A DNA stretch of 64,000 bases from Cyanophora paradoxa (lineage: Eukaryota; Glaucocystophyceae; Cyanophorales; Cyanophoraceae), in the NCBI GenBank assembly GCA_004431415.1, contig QPMI01000494.1, positions 558,001 through 622,000 on the forward strand, in the 5' to 3' direction. Both the position numbers and the translations under genes were made by a program. Shown in pieces: positions 1-12,910 of this stretch; the first letter of the stretch is position 1; the number at the start of each line of letters is the position of its first letter. The notes below the pieces were generated by a model, which saw nothing but the letters and a program-made list of their open reading frames with translations, was not told the DNA's origin and did no database searches.

Positions 1-3000
1 TCCGTCAGCGCTAACGCGCACGCAGTGGATAATCCCTACGGCGCGATCTAACGACGTGAATATCTCGGGGAATTCAACCGTTCAGCTAGACTTTGCACGC
101 GTGCATGCACCTTGATGTCCACGTAGAACGCTCTTGCAGGCCCACCGGCCGGTGTCCCAGATTCGTATAGTTCGATCGGCCGAACTGGAAATGATCGCGC
201 TCCTGTTTGAAATTGAGGATGAATACGAACGGACAGTTTTGGATTCTCTTGCAATGCAAGCAAGCAAGCGAACCCGTCGGGCGTAAAGGCGACGCTGCGG
301 ACGGGTCCAGAGTGTCCGACAAGCGTGGTAACCACGACTGGCCGCGCGCTCGCGCAGTCCCACACGATGACCAACTCATCGTCTCCGGCGGATGCAAGGA
401 GCCGACCGTCCGCCGAGAAGGCGCATGCCCGGACCCAGTCCTTGTGTCCCTTGAGCGGGTGCGAGCGCATGAAGCTCATTTTACCAAGCTCCTTCGTCCA
501 GAGTGCCAACGTCCGATCCTCCGAAGCGGTGCAGACGGTGTCGGAGCCGCGCCACGCTAGAGCCCAGATCACGTCTTTGTGCGCATCCTTTGCCTCAAAC
601 TCCAGCTCCCCAGTCGCCGTGCTCCAAACCCGAAGCGAACAGTCGCCGCCCCCCGTCGCCACGGAGCGCCCGTCGGCTGAGAAGGCACACGCTCGAACAT
701 TTGCCTCGTGCCCCTTCAACGAGTGGCGCGGAGAGTCGGAAGGTGGGTTCGTATCCCAGAGGAAGACGCGCTTGTCCCAGCCGGCGGTGCAGAGCATGGA
801 TCCATCGGGGGATGCGGAGATCGACCAGACATGTGACTTGTGGCTGCTGCCGGTATCAGGGTGGACGCCGCGGTGCGATTTTCCGGCAGACATCGCTTCT
901 TTCGCCTTTTCCGCATCCTCCTTCTCCTTTTCTTTGCTCATGTCTTCGATGGTCCTCTGCTCGCCGAAAATCGCAATCTGCTTCCCCAAAGGTGCGTCGT
1001 GATCATGCTGTTTGGAGAGCAGAACGTCCTCTAGCGTTCGGCGTTGCAGAGGCGGGCGGGCAGTGCCGGCCAGCAGCTGATTCCGGCGCTCCTCAATCAC
1101 CGACATGTCCCATTTTCGAATAGAGTGGTCATCAGAACTGCTCGTGATTAACACGCACGTTGCCGCGGCAATTCACAGCCCTGACCAATCCAGCGCACCA
1201 AGAGAGCAGCAGTTTCGAGCCGGTCGAGTATGCAAAGCGTGCCTGGCGGACCTCGGCAACATGGCCGCGGAGCGAGGCAATAAGGAAGCCCTTTTCGTAA
1301 TCGTACACCCTGACCTCGCCGTCCTGCATGCAGTTGATACGAGAATTCAACAAAAATCACAAAGCTGGCGCACTGCAGATGCCGTGGCAAGGAGGAGCTT
1401 GTCGGGCGATTGCTCGACGAAGTTGACTGTCTTGGTGGAGTCCGATAGAGTGGCAAGCGTGCTCCCGGACGCGACGCTCCAAATCTAGCACGGCAAACGC
1501 ATTTAAGCTGTGCATCGGGTCCCGGTAACGCAATTTTTGTACTGGCTCCGCTACCTTCACGCTCTTGTCGACGGAAGCACTGATAATGTTCTTTCCGTCC
1601 GCGGAATACACAGCACTGTATGCACTCGCCTGAGATGTTTCGGAATCGGGAGTCGAAAAATACAAAGAACAGACCAACGAAGTGCGCCACCGTGGCCTCG
1701 GAAGCTTTTCACTTCCTTTTCAAGATACGCGTCCCATATTTTCACCTGAAGCACGAATGAAGCGCGATCGCAAACTGAATTTAGAGTCGAGTTCGAGGGC
1801 ACCTGCTCGTCGTCGCCGCCAGAAACGATGTGATCCCCGTCGGGCGAGACAGCGACCGATCGCACCTGCCCGAGTTCGATTCGTATGCTTTAATTTGCTC
1901 GGCGGTGCCTGATCTTGGGGCGCGCAGGCGCAGGCGCACCCAGTCAAAATGCCCTTTAAGCGATGTAATCACGCTCCAGCTCGTCGTGTCCCAGATGGCG
2001 ACAGTGCGGTCCTCCGAAGTGGAAACTAGCTTGGCGGCGTTCGGCGAAAACGCAACTGACCAGCTGGCCATGGGAGGAAAATAAGGACGTTTAAGAATGC
2101 GAAGCAAGACGATTGTTTATGCACGCACACAACGTCTTTATGTCCTTGAAGGTCCTTTATCTCTGCGGTATAGTTTCGTTTGGGAACGGTCCAGCTTCAT
2201 TGAGCAGTAGCAGTTCAGGCTTAATACGGGTGCACGCACTTTTGAATGTCTTCGTCTCCCAAATGCTAATAGAGGCGTCTCCGCAGCCGGTAGCAATGAA
2301 CGGTCCGCTAGGATGGCGATACGTTTTCGGTGCCCACGCCGCACAGCGGATATCGCGCTGCATTTCCAGGTCCTGTGACAGCACACGCCCGCGTACGACA
2401 TCCCACACCTGCGCATGCTGTGAATGAGGTTTCGATTCAGCCCACATTTTAATAGAAGGAACCTTTGCAGAGCCGCCCCAATCGGTGGAAATCGCGCGAG
2501 TCCCGTCTGGAGACACAGCAAGAGACCAAACGAAATGAGAGTGCCCGGTTAAAACGCCCGTGCATATGTTAGTCTCCATGCCCTCCTCGTCCTCCGTGGA
2601 CCTGTTTTGCATGCGATCGCTATCGTCTTCTGTAGCGATGTTTTCATCCCACAACTTAACAGAGCCATCTGCAGATAAGATCAATCAAGCATCCTGCTAC
2701 GAATACGGAGGGTAAAACAATTAATCCAGAATGTAAGCTCACCACCGCATGAGACAATTGATGCCGATGCATGACGGGAGCGTACAATTGAGATGGCGCG
2801 AACAATTCCCGCATGTCCTGTAAGGACCGCCACAAGAGCACTGCCCCCCAGCTGCTTCTCCAGATTGGCGTCCCACACACGAATTGTTTTGTCCGCGGAG
2901 CTTGAAACGACGCGAGCTCCCTCTTCAGCCCAACGAACGCATGTAACGCCCCCGTGATGTCCACGCAGAGTTCGAATGCAGATGTAAGTGGCCGTGGACC

Positions 3001-6000
3001 ATATCTGCAAATATTACAGTCAGAGCCGCGAAGTTTATCAAGCGCGAAAAAATGAACAGAGCTGCCTTGATCGTTCGATCGCCGCTTCCCGTCGCTACGT
3101 AACTGCCTTCGGGCGAGAACGCGACGCTTCGACAAACGTTAGTGTGCCCTGCGAGCGTTGCGACCTGCTTGTAAGTTGTTGCGTCCCAGAGCTTGGCGGT
3201 CTCGTCGTCCGACGCGCTTGCTATCATCCCGCGGGTGCTCCAATCGCAGGCCCGTACCCAGTCGTTGTGTCCCTCGAGCACAGCTAGCACGGATCGTGTG
3301 GTGAGAGCTTCTTTTCGGTCCTGATCGTGAATGCGGCGAGTCGCGAAACTCCACACGCGCAACTCGCGATCCTCCCCCGCAGTAACAATGCGGTCTCCTT
3401 CCGGGCTCCAAGCACAGCCCCAAATAACTGCGAGAAATAAGATATCGAAAATTAAGTTCAATGATTCGACACGGACCATCGGTGTGGCCCTTCGCTGCCA
3501 TTATCTGCTGCCCGGTACTTGTATCGTGCACACGAAGCAATCTATCGCCGCCGCCAGATGCAAGAAAACGGCTGTCCCGCGACCATGCCACACAACGCGC
3601 ATTCGCATCCTGGAGAGCAGTATCGGGTTAATATTTATACACACAAGTCCATTTACATATAAATGTCTGCTGCACCTTGCCATGCCCAGAAAGGGTCATC
3701 AATTCCTGCCCTGTGAGCGCGTCGAATGTTTTCAAAGTCCCATCCCTGACGGAGAGCACGTAAAAACGCTTTTCGGAAACCAGCACATCTAGATCTCATG
3801 ATCAGAGTCTAGAGCCGGATCCAGAGCACCAGCAAGCCGTGGCAAATTTCGGATTTTCATCGCTGTAAGATGCATCCACATGCCTGCGTATATATAGCAA
3901 TTTGGCAAGTGAATAATGAAGCTCTAATAATGGGAATGCTTCCCGCTCCGCGCACCAGATAATGTCTTTATGCGGTTTTAGCTGCCTACCGGTCAATATT
4001 GTAATGGGATATATAGGCGGGGAGAAAAACATTTAAGATGTACCGTCATGACGCATGCATCAAGACGCTGCGGTTTGTTGATGTGCTCGATGAAAGAACT
4101 ATGCATGAGCGACTGCCTCAGCCGCCGCTCCGCCTCTTCTCGTGGTGCAGACGCTGGTGGCTGATTGTACGCTGCGCAGGTCTGCACTGAGTGCTACGTA
4201 TTCAGTTGTATTCCGCAATCTGAACAAAGACCGACCCATTTGGAAAACGAGCGATGGCTCTTTGCTGAGTATGTGACTGGAGCGCTGCACGAACTGCTGA
4301 AATTGCAGCAGCCGGGTGACCGCTGCGGATTCGACACTGAGTTTTGCGCATCGCATGTAAGTAGCTACAGTGTTAACGGGCTTACTGTCCAATTTGGGAA
4401 GCGCCTCTGTGGCCGCATTGAATTCCAGCGGGCCAGCAGTCGTTGCTTCGGGGGCCTGGAGAGCATGCGCAACATGTCCAGTTGCAGCGCGTGCAGCCTC
4501 ACTTTTCCGGGATTCGGGGGCGGGAGAAGCGTGATCACGATGCCTGAAACTGGACGGAGATTTACCCTCCAACCGCTGCTCTTGCAGCTTCTGCGTGCAC
4601 GCGGCAAAGCGAAGAAAGTCGCGGACGAGCTCGAACGAGAGTCCAGCACGGAATTTTTCTTCGATAAATCTGCAATCATGTGTTTAATTCTAGAGCGAGA
4701 CGTAAACAAGCCGATGCGAAAGAGCAGCGGACCGGAGATTAGTCAGTGTGTCTTTGAGCAACTGCCACTCGCGAGCGTGGGTCAGATGGAATGGCAGGTT
4801 CTCAAGGACGCGGGATGGTGTCTCTTGTACTAGCTGGACTCGGCTTGCAATGGAGAGAAGGGACAATCGCCGGTGCCCGCGTTTTTCCAGTTTCTGTCGG
4901 AACAGACGCACAGCGCGCCAGAACAAAACATGTACTCGTAAGGTTGTCGAGGTCAAAAACTTAGCCTGAACGAACGGGAAGGAAGAGCTAAGAGATCGAA
5001 GCGACGGCCGAAGACATAGTAATAAACAGCATATTCAGAAACCAACATTGCTTAAGAAGTAGATCGCCATCTTGCGGTGCATGTCGGCATGCTTTTCCGG
5101 CTTGGAGAGATACCTCTCCTGAACCGCATCAGATAGCTGAGAGAAGTAGAACGCGACCGTTCCTGTCGAGGGTATGAGTTTGTTAAAAGATCTGACAAAG
5201 TTTCCAAATCTCGCAATATATTTCAATGGATCTTTGCTGGAGTCGAACCTTCGCCGGAGTCGCCGGGGGGCCGCAGGTAGAACTCGAGGGAGCGAAAGAG
5301 GCGGGCCCACAAGGCGCGCGGCAGCTGCAGCTCGTTCATATCCGGCCGCGCCAGCAACTCGAGAATCTCGTCCTCGACAAGACCGTTCCTTGAAAGATGG
5401 AGGAAGGAAAGGGCGTGCTGGACGAGATTCGCGTCGTGGTCCTTCTCCAGTCGCTCTAGCACTTTCAGAAACATCTCTGGTGACCATCGATATAGCTGTG
5501 GTCAGCCGCATGCACGAGGTCGACAGCTCTCAGAGATGAAGATGTTCTGTTTTCGATTCATGATATATGGCCCGGCACTGACCTGGGATTGTTTCCGGCA
5601 AACTTTGAATGAAGGAGGAGATCTCCTCGAATTTCCCGAAGGTTCGCACCTGCACGCGCGCATTTCTTAGACGCGCATATGCATAGGCCGCCCTCTTCAT
5701 CAAGCCTACAGCGGCTTCAGTCACCTCCTCACAAACAACCATGAGGTACAGCGCGTTCTGAGCAGCTTGCTTCTTCAGGATGAGCTTTCTCTGATCATCG
5801 GTAAGTTTTTTGTGATACTCGTCAAGCTGACGGGAACGACAACGGATCAGACGTTCAGTCACACGAATATATAGAGAACATGGGTGCGCGTGCCGTTTTT
5901 TCGATGAGTTCCGATTGTAGCTTGTTTGTGAGAACAGGGACGGCACACACTGCGCACATGCACATGATCAAGTCCTGATACAATCATGGCTTGATCAGGT

Positions 6001-9000
6001 GCACATTGCAACTCACTTGTCCACGCAGAGGGTTCCAGCGAATTCTTTTGGTCGGAAAAGTCAGGTCGCTGCTGAAGGGCGAAAAGGACAGGGTGCTGAT
6101 CTCCGTCATCGTCCGTGTCGAGCGAGCTCTGAGGCGTTTTAAATTTCAAGTTTTGAGCGGAGCAACTCCGCATCGTCTTTCGAAATTAAACCGAATTACG
6201 AACCAGAATGATACGGGTGTATTTGGGGAGTGGGCACGGGATCCAGTCCAGATTCCAAGCGTAGTCCATGTTGGAGAGTTGGGAGACAGCGTCTAGAACG
6301 AGTACGAGCGGCTTGTTGGGGCTCGCAAGGCCCGCCACTACTCTTAGTAGCGAAGCGAACTCGGCCTTCAGATCCTCGATGCGGGCTGTAAGGGCCGGCT
6401 CCTGCTTAAGATTCTCAACCCCTCCGGATTGAGCCATGGCGAGCAGCTCGATGCAGAGACGGTGGAGGGTACGTCGGATGGAGAAGGAGTCCGGCGAAGC
6501 GCCAACGAAGTAGTAGACAAGTGAGCATGGGCGGTGTTCCTCTTCGACGCTGCTCACAAACCTGGCGAGAAGAGCCGACTTGCCGCACCCGTGCTGCCCG
6601 TACAGCACGTACCCATGACCGCTTTGCTCCCCGTCCTCGCAGCTGCTCGCGAAATCTTTGAGGGCGTCCAGTACGGTTTCCTGTCCGAAGAAGTTGCGTG
6701 CACGCTGAGCAACCACCAGCTCGTGATACGAGCGCTCCGTCCGCCGCGAATCTTCCGATTCCGATGCGCATGCACGCATACATGTAAGAAATTCGAAGCG
6801 GCTCAAACCGAGTTGAGAAGAAAGCGTCTCTGACCCATGACTGCATCGGACACCGGAAACTCTTGGCGGATCGCATCACTCAAGTCTTTGAACACCTGTG
6901 AAAAGTTCACGCATTCGATGAGATACATTGAAACCCAGAAAGAAAATCTAAACGAGCCTGACGCCCCCAACTCTCAAGACTCTTCACGTATCCAGCTGCA
7001 GCGACGGCCTTCTCTTGATCGGGTCGCTTTGTGTTTTCAGCATCGAACTCGCAGCCGTAGCCGTCCAGAACAACTGAGAGAAAATAATTGAGTTAATTGA
7101 GCGATGCTTTGCATATATATTATCGTTATTTGGTCAAGTCGATTCACCAGTGTATGGGTGGCGGCGACAGCGCTCCATGAGCTCTGCCTGCTTTGCCCGG
7201 TTTTCGTCGATAAAAATGTCTCGGTCCGCGACGCCGCACTGCTCCAGGAAGGATGGGTCTCGAATGTAAACGAACGCGTGCACAGGCGCAGGCTCTCCGC
7301 TCTCTTTGATTGTCCTGCGCAATATACCTTGCTCGATTTCCAGGGCCTGCGCGCGAAAGCAACTCAGCGGTCCATGCTAATTATAACGATTCAGCAACTG
7401 CGATGAATTATAATGAGTTCTTACTGTAATCGAGCAGCTCTTGTCGATTTTTTCAAGCTCTCGGATCCAGTTCCACTGCTCCTTTGCAGACACCTTGTAC
7501 GATCCAGGCGTCCAACCATATCTGCCGGACAGAAGCGAAATTAAATTGGCTTGATTATTGATCCATCAAAGTGCGAATTCCCAGCGCACCGCTCGCCACT
7601 CTGCCATTGATTGAGGGTCAGTTTGATAGTACGGGAAAAATGAGAGCGATAATACAGTTTCCAAATACCAGAACGACTATCCACCCGGCGCAACGCTCAA
7701 TCTCCTCAAGGCTTCAACAATTAGATTAGATTAGATTGCAAATTAGTAATTTGAGTTGATCAAAGCAGCGGCCGCGGCACCAGAGCTCAAGGGCGCCGAC
7801 CCCCGAGTCAGACGTGTCTTCCAGCGTAAGCCCCCTGATTCGAAATTCCGAAATTAAACGACGCATAGGTCAATGTCGGATCTGATTTCTCCTTGGGCCG
7901 CTGTGGCGGGCGACAGGATACATATATATGCATACCACCTGAGGTCGACAGGCAGTACGCGGACCTGCAAAGGCCGAGACATATGAAAATTCGGAACGGG
8001 GCCTCGCGAATGGCAAGAGACTTCGAAGCTGAAGGGTGCGACGCACTTTCCTCTTCTTAGCCTCCTCATTGAGTTCGGGGAAGATTGTCCGTGTGAGATG
8101 ATCTCGCTCGCCGTGCATGTCCTGAAGGACGGGCCCGGGTAAACATAAATAGGTGCGGACCGCAAATCTACCGATCTGATGCAGGCCCAGCTATATATAG
8201 CTATGTATATGGTACCTTGAAGGTAGAAGAGACGAACACGCGCACAGTCGCCCATCCGGATGCCAGTCGCGGTCGTTCGATTTGGAGGCGTACAGGCTGG
8301 TCCGGAACGCTTGCGCAGGACCGCAATCAGTAGATGCGTATTATCGGGGAAAGAGAGGGCGGATCGGAGTACATTCGCATTTTCTTCATGCGGGAGCGGG
8401 CAGCAGCCGGATCACGCAGGTAGTCGCTCTTCTTGATTTCTTGCCATTCCTGGTGATGGCAGCCATCGATATCAGCATTGGCTCGCGACGCCCACGTGCC
8501 TCGTGAGCGTACCACGGCTTTAAGCGCAGCTTCGATGCGGCCAATGGCCGCGAGGGCCCGGGCTGACTTCTTGCGGGCATGCGCAGTCGCCGCAGCTGAT
8601 GCTGGCTCTTCACTTTTGGCGACTGACGCTGCGGCTGCAGCTGCCAGCTCTTCACGTTTGGCCAACCGCGACGTGGATTTGGCCACACGTGTGCCGGCCG
8701 CTGGATCGACGAGGGGAGTAAATTCCGGGACTCTCGCATTCCCGTCGAAGTGGACACTTGAGCTCAGAACGCCCTCGGACAGCGAGCCGGACGTCCCCGG
8801 CCCCGCGCCGGGGATGGATAATTCGGAGCGTTCAAATATGGGGACAGAGTTCGCAGCTGGATTCAGAACGCTGTGTGGCTCGAGCTCGGATGGCGGCGGA
8901 GCATGACGGAGGCTCGGAATGAGGGCCGCGGCCGGGGGCGCCTGCGGCTGCGAATTCGATTGAAGCAGGGTCTGGCTATGCATACGGCCAGGCGCAACGC

Positions 9001-9571
9001 CCTGCATCAGCACCGCCTGGTAAGCAGCGAGCAGCGTCGTCTTTCGCAGATCTGCACGTAAGAGGCCAAATGAAGTCAGATCAAACACCGCCCAAGGGCT
9101 TGGACTGGCTACATGTATATATATAGATATATCGCAGCTGACGGCGTGTAAATGTACATGTACGCACTGATTGCGGCCTCGTGTGCTCCAATCGAAACTC
9201 TGGCCACAACAATGAGAGGCGCTCATTAAACCGGCAACATGTACATATGTTACATATGTACATGTACACTCAAAGACTTACAGCTCTCGCTGGATACCAG
9301 CGGTATCGGTAGGGATGGGAGCTTGCGCATCCAGCTGAAGCTGCAGGCCTAGGGTCCCGGAAGGGTCGGAGCGCGGCACAGCGCCTTCATTGCGTGATGA
9401 GTTCTCATCTTCAGCTGCAGCTGTAAACGCATGCGCAGCCGCTGCTGGCGCCCGGGACGAAGCGCGTGCTGGCGCACGCAAAGCGAGCTGCAGCTGCAGC
9501 TCTCCCGGAGATGACGGTGACACGTGCCCACTTGGTACGACGGTGTTCGAGCAGCTGCATGCCGCGCCCAT
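1..9571 (-). CDS. TEP1/NWD1/NPHP3-like STAND ATPase: DUF4062, NACHT-type P-loop NTPase, about 17 WD40 repeats (3' end outside window)
   Basis: Large multi-exon gene read from about 9.57 kb leftward. DUF4062 lies at 8.12-7.13 kb: DMHGERDHLTRTIFPEL, VRVLPVDLRW, a GRYGW motif near 7.5 kb, then VHAFVYIRDPSFLEQ. The NTPase exon (6.8-6.19 kb) has Walker A GQHGCGKSALL, the family motif YYFVGASPDS and Walker B LVLVLDAVSQL. Helical linker exons at 5.95-4.1 kb include FEEISSFIQSLPETIP and FVQRSSHIL. WD40 repeats fill 3.8 kb to the edge, for example VRACAFSADGRLLASAGDDE. Splicing GTTCGC...CAG near 290-220 restores TPDGSAIISSSADRTIRIWD, and a further WD40 exon (DRAVGIIHCVRVSADG) touches base 1, so the C terminus is missing. 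The proposed first exon begins MGAACSC, a myristoylation/palmitoylation-type start, but its phase into the next exon (8.4-9.06 kb, low complexity) is not proven. STAND proteins are ligand-gated scaffolds; the ligand here is unknown. Confidence 0.85.
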
Positions 9572-10382
9572 GACAGCGTTTGAGCTCGCGTAGTAGCCAG
9601 CTAGCCTAGTAGGCTAGTACTACGTATACGGTAGACTACAGATCTCGAGCTCTCGCGCGGCGTTGATGTCAGAGTCTCGGGCGAGATCAAGAACTACAGC
9701 TAATCATGGCGGCGTGATATACATGGCTAAAGATCAGGATCAACTTTGCCAAGGTCTTATGCCTTCGTGATCACTGCGGTTGAGTCAAGCTTAGAAGTTG
9801 CCAACGTTTTAACTGAGGCCCAACTCAACTTCAAGCTTGGGCTGCTTGGCTACCTTGGCAGTATATCTATACCACCGTGGCACGGCCCAGGAGCTTATAA
9901 TAAGCCTACCGGGGTCCGGGACTCCGGGCCCGACTCGGCGAGTCCGGGGTAGCTACTAGCTACCGTAGTACTGCAGTATCTCAGAGTCAGGCCTCAGGGC
10001 CTACCGGGGTCCGGCCCGTCCGGGTATGCCATGATGAGCTCGAGCCTCGAGGCTCACCTGGCACCTGCATGGCACCTGCCAGTGGCTGCCACAAGCCGTT
10101 GAAGGCTTGAAGCTTAAGTTAAGGCTGCCAGTCTCTCAGTGCCACGGGCCAGACAGCTAGCGGCCCTAGCGGCCTAGCCTACCGTGTAACAGGAAAATAC
10201 TGGACGCTGATAATTAGTGGAGCCGGAAAATAGTGGACCAGACGTTGGACTCAGTCCACTAATTTCGAGCTCCACTAAATTGGCACTAATTCCCTCAGCA
10301 ATTTCCTTGATCGATCTGGTATCGATCTTTCCCTCTGCGGGAGGGTGTTAACGATCTGGTATTAACCTGTTAATTAAGCCTC

Positions 10383-12259
10383 CACAGCAGAGTATGGGGG
10401 GGGTACCCACCATAGCATTGGTTTGTATGGGACTGCGGCCCCCCCCCTAGACCATTCTGTGCAGTAACCATCAGCGCGCCGGGCGACGCGCTAGCACGCT
10501 CGTCGTCCTTAGCTAGGCCTTCCGGGCAGTGTGAAAGCAGTCCGGCCGACGGGGGCGCTCTGGCTCGGGAGATCGACTTGTAGCTAGTGCGGGCCGGCCG
10601 GGCCATTGGGGAGGCGCCCAGCGACCAGCTCACCGCATCATTAGTGAGCCTGGCATGCCGCAGACGAGCGGGCGCGCCACGCCCCGCCGCCTCTGGTCCG
10701 CTGGACTCTCCGAAAAGGTAACCGCCGCGCACTGCGAACGAAGGATCGGCGGAAGCTGACCACCGGCGTCGCAGCGCCGACGCAGGACGTTACGAATGTA
10801 ATGTGCATCTGATGAGAGTCTGCTGGTGCGCTGGGCTGGTCGCCGCGCGACCGGCCTGACCGACGCCCCCGCCAGGAGGCCGTGCACCAGCCGCGCATCT
10901 CGCCGGCGGGGCGCAGGTGCAGCCTCGCCTTGCATATGCGACTTAGCTAAGCTAACAGTGCTGATCAATGCTCGCAGCGCGCGCCGGGCGCCGCTCCTGG
11001 GCCGCCCGCTCTTGGTGGTGGTCGCCGCCCCTACGGAGTCGCCGTGGTGCGGGCGCGACCTTTTGCGTCCTTTCTTCAGCTTTGTTTTGATGTATACTAC
11101 ATGCAGGCAACCTGGGCGCACGGTGGGGCTCTTCGGGGCGGGCGTTTCTGGCGGAGAACGCCACCTGGTCCCCCTTCTTGGCCAGATCCCGCTGCTCCCC
11201 GTCGCTCTCCGCGTCTCCCTTGGATAGCACATCGTCTAGATGGTTATGTACAATGAATCTACGCGTTTCCCCGCCGCCGCGCCCGCGCCCCCGTCCCAGG
11301 ATTTGGGTGCCACCACTGCACTGCTCCAGCAGAGCGCCCTGTGCGCCCAGCACGTCCTAGGGCGGCCGAGATGGATGGAAACATAGTATATTACATAGAA
11401 GCACATTCGGGAATGATCCAACGCGTCCGGGAAGCGCGGGCAAGGGGTCCGAGCCTGACCCCAAGTCCTTGCCACCACCACCGCCAGCCGCCGAACGCAG
11501 CACGGCGCCCTGCACAGCATGCGCGCGGTGCGCAACGTAGTTAGTCTTGCGTAGGAACGCAGCTGGCGCGTGGGCTCTGCCGGGATGCGCACCGGAAGCG
11601 ACCAGCACTGCGGCAGTGGCGGGCACCAAGCCAGAACGCGCGGCGGAGCCGCCCTGTGCTCCCGGCGTAAGCTGTTGACACAGCTGATGCCGCCTATGTG
11701 CTGCGGGCGACCGGCGAGGTCACAGGTGACCGGCGGCGGTCGAGCGGGCGGGCGCAGCGGGCGGACGGGACGGACTTCACCCCCGAGAGCGGACGATGGC
11801 GCCGATCGTCATGAAGCATGTTCAACATCTAAGAACACTGTTGAAGCACGTTAGTCCCGCGCAGCAAGAGCGCCCGGGTCGCCGCACCTTCGAGAGCACG
11901 CCGCTCGGCGGGCGAGCGGGGCGGGCGGGCTGTAGCACCGCCAGTGCTGTTTGTATGACCTATGCGTTGCTCCTGATACGCTGGCTGGTAGGCCGGCCGC
12001 CGCCTTCGCCATCCGACCTCGCTGGGCGCGCGACCAAGTTCGAAGTCCGACCCAGACGGACAGGGCTCAAAGCAGACATGGTACTAGAGCTCGACGCGCT
12101 ACATGGAAAAGTGCTGCCCGCCAGGCTATGCGTCTGTCGGTTCTCAAACCGCTCTGTGCCGAAGTTGGCCCTTACCGCCTACCGGGGGGTGCCACTTTCC
12201 CCGGCTTTTCCCATAGAAGCCAAATGCTATGGCGGGTACCCCCCCCATACTCTGCTGTG
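10383..12259. mobile_element. 1.88-kb element with terminal inverted repeats of about 40-50 bp and a 3-bp target duplication
   Basis: The left end (10383 onward) begins CACAGCAGAGTATGGGG and continues through eight G, TACCC and CCATAGCATT. The right end (12259 backward, reverse complement) is the same for the first 26 bases and then nearly identical to about 50. The bases outside are CTC on both sides (10380-10382 and 12260-12262), a candidate 3-bp target-site duplication. CACAG-type ends with 3-bp duplications recall CACTA/EnSpm elements (family knowledge). The interior is GC-rich with overlapping open frames on both strands but no transposase I can recognise, so it is probably non-autonomous. 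Confidence 0.75.
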
Positions 12260-12778
12260 CTCGATCTGGTACTAATTTCCGATCTGGTCCTCGGCTTGGC
12301 TTGGCAGCCGCTGAGCCTTGCCAGCAAGTTGGCTTAATTCCGAAGTTCAGGCGACTCGCCGAGTCGGCGACCTTTTGGAGGTCTAGCCGCATCCCCTAGC
12401 CTAAACGCCGTTGTAGACGGTACCGCCGCGTTCGAGTTTAAAAGCTTCAAGGTTTCAAGTTCTCACATTCATATCAGCTCATGAATGTCGATTTGCAAAC
12501 TGGTCGATTCGTAGGCGAATTTAATTCTCAAGTCAGTAAATCAATCGTCACGAGATTCGGATTACGTATATACCCGGTATGAATTTCGGGCCGTCGGACC
12601 GGAATCATCGTCAGTGATTCGTCACCGGATCCGGAATCAGCCGAGGCCTGAAATTGCGCCCTGATTCGCCGCTGAAGCTAGATGAATTATAATTTAAAAA
12701 GGAGGCTCAGATCGACCGTCGGACGCCGCGGGACGCGTACTACGGTACGTAAAACTACAATATTACAATATCTTGAGC

Positions 12779-12910
12779 CGCGAACCAGCTGCACTGCAGG
12801 CTGCAGCCTGCAGGCTGCAGCCTGCAGCCTGCAGACTCAGCCAGCATCGCCCACTGGGCCACTGCCGGCCCAGTGCCGGGCCACTGGCGCCAGTGGGCCA
12901 TTACAATTTT
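12779..12910. repeat. Self-complementary CTGCAGGCTGCAG and CCCACTGGCC repeat cluster
   Basis: Bases 12789-12836 alternate CTGCAG and GCCTGCAGGC units that read the same on both strands. Bases 12849-12900 follow with GGCCCAGTG / CACTGGGCC palindromes. This can form cruciforms. No gene is seen here. Confidence 0.7.

Noticed and set aside
10630-11353. Minus-strand reading as a cold-shock-type protein
   Set aside because: Only a dozen residues resemble the fold and the first strands are missing; kept as a remark under the TIR element.
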